Below, in pieces: positions 33,018-40,612 of a DNA stretch of 64,000 nucleotides. Under the pieces are notes generated by a model. The model was not told the DNA's origin, ran no database searches, and worked only from the letters and a program-made list of their open reading frames with translations. Numbering within the stretch: position 1 is the stretch's first letter; each line of letters starts with the position of its first letter. This stretch comes from Myxococcales bacterium (GTDB taxonomy: Bacteria; Myxococcota_A; Polyangia; Polyangiales; Polyangiaceae). Both the position numbers and the translations under genes were made by a program. Location: assembly GCA_004193285.1 (NCBI GenBank), contig SECP01000011.1:116880-180879 (forward strand), in the 5' to 3' direction.

Positions 33018-34586
33018 TCAGGGTGTTTGCACGCAGCCGCTGCATTCGGGAGCGAACCAGTCAGTGAAGCCCGCGCCCAGCGCACTGGAGGCAACGGTTA
33101 CGGACGTATTCGCAAGCGGGTTCGTGATGGCGTAAACCGTATCTTCCGGTCCCCCTTTGCCTGCTTGCTCGAAGCGGCAGTCCACGAAGCCGAGGTGCCC
33201 GGTACCCGGGGACGGCGGCGCGGGCGAGAAGCTAAGTGACCTCAAGGATATCGCGGCGGAGGTGACGGGCGTCTCGCTCGGAGCAGGGGCGAACGCTAGC
33301 AAGCTCGTACGCGTGATCTCGACGTCGTGGGGGGCGGTCCAGGAAGTGAGCAGGCCGGGCGGACCCAGCGCCAGCACCGAGTCCTCGATGCGCACGCTGC
33401 CTCCCTGCGCATCGAGGCGGAACGTGGGTTCGGTCATCGTGAGTCGGCGCAGGCTCACGCGCGAGCCTTCGCTCACTTCGACTTCGACGTCACCGGCACC
33501 CGCGTGCACGTCTTCCAGCTCCACATCGACTCGATAGCTGTCGCCGAACGCCGGTAGACGAGCGCCGAGCCATAAGCCCGTGCCTTGGCTGGCCGTCGCG
33601 TCGAGGTCCCGAACCCGGAGCACCGTCTCCCCGCCGTACAGGGTCAAGGCGTCGCGCCACAGCTCGCTCGCACCCAGGTGACACACGGTCACTTGGGAAT
33701 CGGGCCCCACGAACAGACCGCTACTGGTACCCGAAGTCAGGGCCACTCGCTCCAGGGTCGCGCGCACCGTGCCGCCTTGCTCCGGGTCGCCGCTGACCAC
33801 GACGAGGTGCGCGTCGTCGAGCTGGTGGTCACGGTACGCCCCCTGCTCTTCCCGTTGCCCATGGATGGTGAGACCTTCCACGAGGGTGCGCGGCGATGCC
33901 TCGGTTCCGGCGTGCTGGACACGCAACGATACGGTGGTGGCGGCCGAAAGGGCAGGGCGATGCCAAGTGACGCCGTGGGCCGACAGCGTCGTTCCCGGGC
34001 TCAGGCTCACGCTCGAGATCTGGTAAGCGCCGGGCGCCATCACGACGACGGCGCGCCCCAGCTCGGCCGCATGATCGAGCGCGGCCTGCAGCGCGGCACT
34101 CTGCTCATCCGCAACGCCGGGGCGCACTCCCCATTCGCTGGCGTCCAAGACTGCCGAGCGATCGTTGTCGGCGATCGCGATTTCGACCGTGCCCAGGGGC
34201 GTGACCGAGGGGCCGCCGGCCGCTTCGAAGCGGAGCTCGAAGCGCTCATCGCGCTCGGCCAGGTCATCGTCCGCGATCCAGATGGGGACGAAGGCCTCGC
34301 TCGTCCCCGCCATCCACTCGACGCGACCATCGGCCGCCCCGAAGTCCGGCTCCTGGCAGTCGTCTTGGGCGTCGATGCCGACCAGATGGTAGGCGAGGGA
34401 AAAATCCCGATCACGAGGTTGGGCGAGTCTTACTGGAACTTCCACGACGCCGGCGCTCTCGTCGATCCTGAGCCGAGGGCTGACGATCGCCTCGCCAGGG
34501 ATGAAGACTTCATCCGTCAACGGGGCGCAAGCGCAGAGGACGAGCCCTATCACGGCAGCGGAGGCTTGCTGCCCGCATGCCATCAT
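33018..34586 (-). CDS. module D lipoprotein with Calx-beta and parallel beta-helix domains
   Basis: A 522-residue lipoprotein starting in an ATGA overlap with the FecR/TPR gene. The signal ends at 'LVLCAC'. A Calx-beta-like domain (about 35-140; 'ESAGVVEVPVRLAQP', 'DDLAERDERFELRFEA', 'VEIAIADND') is followed by a right-handed beta-helix of the pectate-lyase-3 type (about 148-510; 'LQAALDHAAELGRAVVVMAPGAY', then repeated short strands). A lyase active site was not identified. The helix fold fits binding or cleavage of an acidic polysaccharide such as pectin. It is the last gene of the module D operon. Confidence 0.76.
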   Translation of the reverse strand: MMACGQQASAAVIGLVLCACAPLTDEVFIPGEAIVSPRLRIDESAGVVEVPVRLAQPRDRDFSLAYHLVGIDAQDDCQEPDFGAADGRVEWMAGTSEAFVPIWIADDDLAERDERFELRFEAAGGPSVTPLGTVEIAIADNDRSAVLDASEWGVRPGVADEQSAALQAALDHAAELGRAVVVMAPGAYQISSVSLSPGTTLSAHGVTWHRPALSAATTVSLRVQHAGTEASPRTLVEGLTIHGQREEQGAYRDHQLDDAHLVVVSGDPEQGGTVRATLERVALTSGTSSGLFVGPDSQVTVCHLGASELWRDALTLYGGETVLRVRDLDATASQGTGLWLGARLPAFGDSYRVDVELEDVHAGAGDVEVEVSEGSRVSLRRLTMTEPTFRLDAQGGSVRIEDSVLALGPPGLLTSWTAPHDVEITRTSLLAFAPAPSETPVTSAAISLRSLSFSPAPPSPGTGHLGFVDCRFEQAGKGGPEDTVYAITNPLANTSVTVASSALGAGFTDWFAPECSGCVQTP

Positions 34587-36160
34587 GGTCCGCCGAGCTC
34601 ATGCAGTCGTTTGGCGAACAGCGGCGCTTCGAAGCCGCCCGGGTGCGCGGCGAGGTATTGCTGGATGGCGCGGCGCTCTTCCGCACCGCGCCCGAGCGCG
34701 CGCAGCGCCCGCGCTTTGCCGGCGAGCGCTTCCGGTACGAGCGCTCCACCATCGCGCAAATAGGCTTCGAATCGGCCAAGAGCGCGCTGCGAGCGGCCCA
34801 AGTCCAGCTCTAGCTTACCCATCGTCACGAGCACGGTGCGAGCCTCGGCGCTCGCCGGATATGCGGCGCGGAGCTGCTCGTACAAGGTCAACGCTTGGCG
34901 CGGTCTGGATCGAGCAAGCTCGCGGCGCGCCAGCTGTAGAAGCGAGCCTGGGCTCGGATTTTCTGCAGGGATAGCCGCTGCCGCCGGGGCGCTACCTACC
35001 GGCGGCGGCGTGAGGCTGCGCCTTTCGCCAGCCACGACTTCGGCCCAAACCGTGCTCTCAGCGCCGCCCGCGTCGCGCCAGCCGATGCGATGGGTACCGG
35101 CGCTGGCCAGGGTCTGCAGTGGCAGCGGCAACGACTCTCCCTCGTCGATGCTCGCAAAGAGGCTCCCGGAGAGCGGGGCGGCGAGCTCGAGCACACCGAG
35201 GGCGGTGCCCGACCAGGGCCGAGGCGCGCTCAGCGCGAGCAGGCGCGCTTCTTCACTACGGCCCACGACGGCCCGGACCGATGTCGCCGATGGTGACGGA
35301 AAGCTCACACGTGAATGCGCGTCCACGAGCGCTCGTTCGCTGGAGCCGCGGGTTACCTCCACCGTCCCTTCGACCACGATGACGTCGGTCTCGTCGCCCT
35401 CGCGCCGGACCGCGTACGTCGTGCCGTGTGCCAGCGCGGCGACATTTTCGGTCAGCAAGGAGAACGCGCTCCCCGGAGCTCGTCGCGACAGGGTCGCCAG
35501 CGCGGTCCCCCGCTCCACGCGCAGCCGGATGCTCGCGGCGGCGAGCGATTCGAGCTGGAGCGTGGTGTGAGCGCCAAGACACACGTCGATACCAGGATCG
35601 ATCGTGAGACACGCTCGACCCTCCCCTGTGGTGACCGTTTCCCCTTCACCCAAAGGGTTCTGCCCAACGCCCGTGCGCCGCCCCGTGACCTCCGCTTCCC
35701 CCGCAGCGAGCACCAGCTCGGCGCGGGACAAGCTCTCGGGGGTGGGGGCTCGAAGCGCGGTGGGCGGGACCACGGGAGGCGGGCGCGAAGGGCCGCTCGG
35801 CCAGAGGGCAACCAGGCTCGCGGCTGCGAGCAGCAGACCGGGCGCGGCGATGGATGCGGCGCGCCAGCGCGGGCGGTGTGGCGGCGACGCTTCCGGCGCG
35901 CTTTCGTTGACGGTCGTCACGAGGCGAAGGCGGGGTGAGCCATGGATCGCGTCGAGCGCGCGCCCGACCACGGCCGGCGGGGCTGGAGTTTCGGGGGCGG
36001 CACCACGCGCACGGATCTCCTCGAAGATCTCGAGCTCCCTTCGGGCAAGGGCGTCGTGCAAGGCGTAGGCAAGCCGCTCCTGCTCTTCCTCCGCGCTCAA
36101 TGGCTCCCCACTTGCCCAACGCGACTGCAGCTCGTTCCAGCGGCCCTCACGACTTTTCAT
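34583..36160 (-). CDS. module D FecR-domain membrane protein with TPR-like C-terminus
   Basis: A 525-residue protein: cytoplasmic helical N-terminus (about 1-100), membrane helix ('SIAAPGLLLAAASLVALW', about 104-121), FecR-like domain (about 150-290; 'GEGETVTTGEGRACLTIDPG', 'NVAALAHGTTYAV'), a PEGA-like stretch ('AGTHRIGWRDAGG') and C-terminal TPR-like helices ('RPRQALTLYEQLRAAYP', 'RSQRALGRFEAYLRDGG'). The TPR segment aligns well with module A (similar 'FDAYLRGGG' element). The 5' end overlaps the sigma gene by 14 bp and the 3' end overlaps the beta-helix lipoprotein gene. Predicted sigma regulator. Confidence 0.83.
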   Translation of the reverse strand: MKSREGRWNELQSRWASGEPLSAEEEQERLAYALHDALARRELEIFEEIRARGAAPETPAPPAVVGRALDAIHGSPRLRLVTTVNESAPEASPPHRPRWRAASIAAPGLLLAAASLVALWPSGPSRPPPVVPPTALRAPTPESLSRAELVLAAGEAEVTGRRTGVGQNPLGEGETVTTGEGRACLTIDPGIDVCLGAHTTLQLESLAAASIRLRVERGTALATLSRRAPGSAFSLLTENVAALAHGTTYAVRREGDETDVIVVEGTVEVTRGSSERALVDAHSRVSFPSPSATSVRAVVGRSEEARLLALSAPRPWSGTALGVLELAAPLSGSLFASIDEGESLPLPLQTLASAGTHRIGWRDAGGAESTVWAEVVAGERRSLTPPPVGSAPAAAAIPAENPSPGSLLQLARRELARSRPRQALTLYEQLRAAYPASAEARTVLVTMGKLELDLGRSQRALGRFEAYLRDGGALVPEALAGKARALRALGRGAEERRAIQQYLAAHPGGFEAPLFAKRLHELGGP

Positions 36161-36797
36161 CGCTGGTACCTCCGCTTCTGCGAGCCTCGGCGCGTAGCAG
36201 CTTCTGGAGCTGCTTGCGCGCCATGACGAGCCGATCTTTCACGGTTCCTGGCCGAGTGCCCGTAAGCTCCGCGACCTCCTCGACCGTGTACTCCAGCGCG
36301 TGATGGAGCACGAAGGCCTGAAAGCGATCGTTCGAAAGACGACCAAGCAGCGTATCCAGGCTCACCTCCTCCACCGGGCTTCGAACCGTGGGAGCGCCCC
36401 ATGGCAGCAGGTCTGCCGGCACCCAGCGCTCGAGCAGGCCTCTGCGGCTGCTTTCACGGCGCGCCGTGCGCAGCGTGGTGCGGACCGTCACCCGGTCAGC
36501 CCAACGCTCGAGGCTCGTGGCCACGCGGAAACTCCCCGCACTTTTGAGAATCTCGATGAGAGCGGCCTGAGCCGCGTCATCCGCGTCGGCCGCGCTTCGG
36601 CACAAAAGTCCGGCCACTTTACGGACGCGCGGGGCAAGCCGTTGGGCGACCACGCGCTGAGCGGAGGGGTCGTTCGCGGCTACGGCAGCCATGAGCTCCA
36701 CATCGGCTTGCGCGTCGGGTGAAGTGACCAAGCTCTCAACTCGATCCCTCATGTCTTCGCCGCGGGCGGGGCGGTCGGAAAAGGGGTGACTTTTCAT
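36147..36797 (-). CDS. module D ECF-type sigma factor
   Basis: A 216-residue sigma factor. Region 2 contains 'AADADDAAQAALIEILKSAG'. Region 4 contains 'YTVEEVAELTGTRPGTVKDR'. It overlaps the FecR/TPR gene by 14 bp and lies 10 bp downstream of the barrel-protein gene, so the order barrel, sigma, FecR/TPR matches modules A and C exactly. ATG 36797 is used; a second ATG at codon 16 is possible. It resembles the module A factor most in region 4 ('YSVEEIAELTEVSPNTVKDR' there). Confidence 0.88.
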   Translation of the reverse strand: MKSHPFSDRPARGEDMRDRVESLVTSPDAQADVELMAAVAANDPSAQRVVAQRLAPRVRKVAGLLCRSAADADDAAQAALIEILKSAGSFRVATSLERWADRVTVRTTLRTARRESSRRGLLERWVPADLLPWGAPTVRSPVEEVSLDTLLGRLSNDRFQAFVLHHALEYTVEEVAELTGTRPGTVKDRLVMARKQLQKLLRAEARRSGGTSDEKS

Positions 36798-36807
36798 GGT
36801 AGCGACG

Positions 36808-37887
36808 TCAGTTCGTCGCTATCTCCAGGCCGAGCTGAGTGAACGCCACCGCGGGCCAAACGGTTTCGGACCAGGAGCTCTCAGCGCTTTGCGCCGTAAA
36901 CTGCAGACGCCGGCCGAAGTAGAGGCCGCCCGCAACGAGCTCGACGGAGAGCGGGCGAAACAGGGTGCGGCGCAGCCGGAGGGCAAGCACGCCCCCGAAC
37001 CGGTAAAGCGCGCGCGGCTCTGCGGCCACCACTCCGATCGCAGGCGTGGCGTCATGACGCCCGACCCGTTCCCCCACGAAGCCAGCTTCTGCCGCGAGCG
37101 AGAACATCGGTGAGCGGAGGACAGGCCCCGCGGCGATGCCGACGGAAGTGCGCGTGACGCGAAAGTCCCCGAGCGGGCCGCCGATTGAGGTCGGCAAGAA
37201 CGCAGTGCCGAACGCGCGTGCCTCGACGCGCTCATCGAAGGTCAGGCCTAGCGCCATCGCGATGCCCTGCATCGTCGGCGCAGTCGGCGAGAACGTGGCA
37301 ACACTCATGCCGACCTGCCCTCGGGCTTGCCAGGAAGCGCGGGGCTTCGAGGCGACTGGCTGCTCTTTCTCGTGCCGGTCCGCAGCCGCTGGTGGCGATG
37401 ACGGCGTGGGCGCCCCACCGACGACGGCGGCGAGCGGCATGGACGCCACCTCGAGCCCCTCCTGCAGGGCGCTGGCTGCAGAAACCGCGATGCTAGCGAC
37501 GGCCTCGATGCTGGCCGCGTCATCGCGTAGGCCGCCAGGCAGTGCACGGACGATGGCTCGGCCACGCGCAGCGTCGATGATGACTAGGCGCCAGCCCTGC
37601 TCACTGCGCCCGTCGAGCAGGATGGCGACGAGCACGGCTCCGGAACCAGTCGCCTCGCGCGCCCACCCGGAGAGGGGCTCGGCCGGCTGCCGCTCGATGA
37701 GGGAAAGACTCATGCCCCGGAGCTCCGCCCGGAGCAGCGCAACGAGGCTGGCGTGCACGGCCTGAGCGCCGATGCCGATCGTGCCGAAAACCAACTCGGT
37801 CCGCACCGGCGTCATCTCGGAGGGTGGTGGCTCTGCCCGCGCCTCCGCTGCGACCAACCAAACGGCAGCGAGCAGCAGCGCCATCAT
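36808..37887 (-). CDS. module D exported protein: alpha/beta N-domain plus predicted beta-barrel
   Basis: A 359-residue protein with a short Sec signal ('ALLLAAVWLVAAEARA'). The N-terminal domain (about 25-145) has 'RTELVFGTIG', 'LVALLRAELRGMSLSLIE', 'GAVLVAILLDG' and 'IAVSAASALQEGL'. A Pro/Ala/Lys linker is followed by a strand-rich C-terminal 180 residues ('ARGQVGMSVATFSP', 'VEARAFGTAFLPTS', 'PLSVELVAGGLYFG'). It is the first gene of the module D operon. The region upstream (37888-38172) is shared with the divergent esterase gene and should contain both promoters. Confidence 0.7.
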   Translation of the reverse strand: MMALLLAAVWLVAAEARAEPPPSEMTPVRTELVFGTIGIGAQAVHASLVALLRAELRGMSLSLIERQPAEPLSGWAREATGSGAVLVAILLDGRSEQGWRLVIIDAARGRAIVRALPGGLRDDAASIEAVASIAVSAASALQEGLEVASMPLAAVVGGAPTPSSPPAAADRHEKEQPVASKPRASWQARGQVGMSVATFSPTAPTMQGIAMALGLTFDERVEARAFGTAFLPTSIGGPLGDFRVTRTSVGIAAGPVLRSPMFSLAAEAGFVGERVGRHDATPAIGVVAAEPRALYRFGGVLALRLRRTLFRPLSVELVAGGLYFGRRLQFTAQSAESSWSETVWPAVAFTQLGLEIATN

Positions 37888-38172
37888 TGTCCGAATGTAA
37901 GGGCGCGATTTCAGAGAACCTCATCGAGAATCGACGCCGCTCCGGGTGATTGCCTTTTGACGCGTTGGTGCCGTGCGGAGCCAGCTTTTTCCGGGCGGAT
38001 GGACTCGGTTGATATGTCCAGCAGCGCCCTGGACCTTCCACGCCGCGGATGCTTTTTTGATCATCGGTCACTTTTCCAGCGCTCGGTGCGCGGCAGACGT
38101 TCGGCTAGCCTGCTCGATGCGACCCGAACAAAGGTCCGACCGTGGGCGTCCGTCACGTCCATCTGAGCTCGA

Positions 38173-39369
38173 ATGGACACGCCCAAGAGCTCCGTCAAAC
38201 ATCAGCAGCTACGCACTTCGACGCAGCGCAGCGTCGTCACTCTGGCGCTGGCGGCAGCAGCGGTGCTTGCTGCTACCGGTTGTGCCGACGCGCCGCCCGC
38301 ATCCGGCGCGGACGGCGGTTCTCCCGGGCAAGCCGGTCAGGGCGGTTCCAGCGGAGCGGCCGCGGGCGGCACGGGACCGATGCCCAGCGGTGGCAGCCAG
38401 GCGACGAGTGGAACCGGCGGAGGTAGCGGCAGTCCGGCCGCAGGCGGTACCGCGGCCACCGGCGGGCAAGGAGGAACCGGCGGAGCTAGCGCCGGCTCCA
38501 GCGCGGGAGGTGCGGCCGGCGGAGTGGGGAGCGGCGGCGGCGGCAGCGGCAGCGCTGGTGCGAGCGGAACCGCGGGTAGCGGCGGCGGAGGCGGTGGCTC
38601 AGCCATGGGCGCGTGTTCCCCCGCGCGCGCTCACGCCATGGGCACCTCGACCGTCAACCTCCAGTCAGGGGGCATGAGTCGTAGTTACCTCCTGCACGTT
38701 CCTCCGGGGTACGACGGCGAAAAGCCGCTGCCCCTCGTGCTGGATGTGCACGGCTACACGTCCTTCGCCAGCGAGCAAATGATGCGCAGCAAGTGGGACA
38801 AGATGGCGGACAAAGAGGGATTCGTTCTCATCGAGCCAGAGGGCGTCAACAAGTCCTGGAACGCCGGCAGCTGCTGCGGTGGCAATAGCCAAGACGACGT
38901 GAAGTACTTCCGCGACGTGGTAGCGAAGGCGACGGCGGAGCTTTGCATCGACAAAAAGCGCGTTTACGTCAGCGGGCACTCGAACGGCGGTGCCATGACG
39001 CACCGCTTGGCTTGTGAGGCCGCGGACATCTTCGCGGCGGCCGCGCCCGTATGCGGGTGGATGACCATCAGCAACTGCAATCCGTCGCGTGCCATTCCGA
39101 TCCTCTCGATTCGCGGGCTGAACGACGGCACCGTGAAGATCGAGGGCGCGGACGCCGACATCAACGAGTGGCTGTCGAACGACAAGTGCGCGAAGGACCA
39201 AGTGACGACGAGCGGCGTTTGCAAGACTTACAAGACCTGCGAAGCCGGAGCTCAGGTGATGGACTGCCGCCCGCGCGGGGGGCACGACTTCTTCTACGCC
39301 AACAACCCCGACAACTACTTGGTGCCCGACAACGCTTGGCCGTTCTTCAAGCAGTTCTCGCTGCCGTAA
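38173..39369 (+). CDS. PHB-depolymerase/feruloyl-esterase-like lipoprotein
   Basis: A 398-residue alpha/beta hydrolase of the esterase_PHB/LpqC type. Signal with lipobox 'ATGC' (Cys about 37), then a long Gly/Ser/Ala linker (to about 150), then the catalytic domain ('RSYLLHVPPGYDGEKPLPLVLDVHG' in two parts). The nucleophile Ser is in 'SGHSNGGAM', the oxyanion region in 'LDVHGYT', the likely acid in 'LNDGTVK', and the His in 'RGGHDFF'. It probably removes feruloyl or acetyl esters from plant cell wall polymers at the cell surface. One of three such esterases between 38 and 46 kb. Confidence 0.85.
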   Translation: MDTPKSSVKHQQLRTSTQRSVVTLALAAAAVLAATGCADAPPASGADGGSPGQAGQGGSSGAAAGGTGPMPSGGSQATSGTGGGSGSPAAGGTAATGGQGGTGGASAGSSAGGAAGGVGSGGGGSGSAGASGTAGSGGGGGGSAMGACSPARAHAMGTSTVNLQSGGMSRSYLLHVPPGYDGEKPLPLVLDVHGYTSFASEQMMRSKWDKMADKEGFVLIEPEGVNKSWNAGSCCGGNSQDDVKYFRDVVAKATAELCIDKKRVYVSGHSNGGAMTHRLACEAADIFAAAAPVCGWMTISNCNPSRAIPILSIRGLNDGTVKIEGADADINEWLSNDKCAKDQVTTSGVCKTYKTCEAGAQVMDCRPRGGHDFFYANNPDNYLVPDNAWPFFKQFSLP

Positions 39370-39372
39370 CCG

Positions 39373-40470
39373 CTACAGGCTCGAGAAGAACGACCACACG
39401 CCTTTCGAGGCGAAGTTCGGCCACACGTGGCCGTCGTCGTGCACACACCAGGTCACCGGCGCCTTGGAGCATTGGTAGGCAACGCACGGGCTCGGAGAGG
39501 TCGGCGTCGGAGCCCCGCTGCAGCCATTGGTCTTCAACCAGATGTCCCGAGCCGCCTCGCCCGACGCAAACTTGACCAAGGTGTCATTCGTGGCGTGCGC
39601 CATCCACGCCGGAACCGGCGTAGCGCAGCTCTTGGTTCCGTCGAAGAACGCCCCCGCCATGGGCGCGAACGCGCGCAGCTTGCTGCCGCGGCTGCACGCG
39701 AGCGAGTTGCTCATCATCCCGCCGAAGCTGTACCCGGTGCTGAACACGCGCGCTTCGTCGACGCAGTATTCGCTGGAAATGGACGCGAGCAGCGCGTCGA
39801 ACAGCTTCATGTCTGCGCCATCCGCCGCGAGATCCCAGCCGCCGTTCAAGCCGTTCGGGTAGACGATGATCGCGCCGTCCCCGGTGACGGGCTCGAGCTT
39901 GTAGTACCGCCGTGACTCCGCACCATCAGCGCCGCTCGAGTGCCACGCGAAGATGAGCGGAATGGGCTTCTTCGAGTCGTAGCCGCTTGGCACGAAGAGC
40001 ACGTACGTGCGCGACTTTCCGTTCACTTGAATGGTTAGGTTTCGCGCTCCCTTGGGCGCCGCCGCGTTGCTGCAACCAGCAGCGGGATGCCCTCCGCCGC
40101 CGGAGCCCGCAGCTCCCGCGCTGCCGCTCGTTCCTGAGCTCCCGCCGGTCCCCACGCTGCCGCTTACGCCAGCCGCGCCCCCTCCCCCGCTGAATGCGCC
40201 ACCGCCGCTGGCTGCGCCGCCGCCGCTGGCTGCGCCGCCAGTCGTGGCGCCCGCACCTCCGCTTGCGCCAGCCGAGGAGGAGCCACCACTCGCCCCCGAG
40301 CTACCGCTTGCAGGCAGCCCTCCTTCGCTGGATGCCCCCTGTCCCCCTGCAGGCAGGGCGCCGCCGCCGCCGACTGTCCCGTGCGTGGGCGGCAGGCTGT
40401 CGTCGGAGCAGCCTGCGGTCAACGCAACGACAAGAGACGTGTATTGCAGGTAGCGGGTGGGGCTCGGCAT
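39373..40470 (-). CDS. PHB-depolymerase/feruloyl-esterase-like lipoprotein (second copy)
   Basis: A 365-residue relative of the preceding esterase, starting at ATG 40470. Lipobox 'ALTAGC' (Cys about 21), then a long Gly/Ser/Ala linker (about 30-140). The catalytic domain has 'KSRTYVLFVPSGYDSKKPIP', nucleophile in 'STGYSFGGMMSN', possible acid in 'HATNDTLV' and His in 'DDGHVWP'. It is convergent with the first esterase (3 bp between stops) and divergent from the rhamnosidase gene, so it likely shares a regulatory region with it (40471-40612). Confidence 0.84.
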   Translation of the reverse strand: MPSPTRYLQYTSLVVALTAGCSDDSLPPTHGTVGGGGALPAGGQGASSEGGLPASGSSGASGGSSSAGASGGAGATTGGAASGGGAASGGGAFSGGGGAAGVSGSVGTGGSSGTSGSAGAAGSGGGGHPAAGCSNAAAPKGARNLTIQVNGKSRTYVLFVPSGYDSKKPIPLIFAWHSSGADGAESRRYYKLEPVTGDGAIIVYPNGLNGGWDLAADGADMKLFDALLASISSEYCVDEARVFSTGYSFGGMMSNSLACSRGSKLRAFAPMAGAFFDGTKSCATPVPAWMAHATNDTLVKFASGEAARDIWLKTNGCSGAPTPTSPSPCVAYQCSKAPVTWCVHDDGHVWPNFASKGVWSFFSSL

Positions 40471-40612
40471 GGGTTTCAAGTCCCTGATGGCGACCAGGAG
40501 CTCGAGCTGGTCGGAGCAATCGGCGAATGCAGCCGCGCTCGCTGAGACAACCCGACGACTGTTCAACGGGGGGCAAGTACTCCGGGAAGTGCCCCCTTTG
40601 ATCGGTGGGTTC

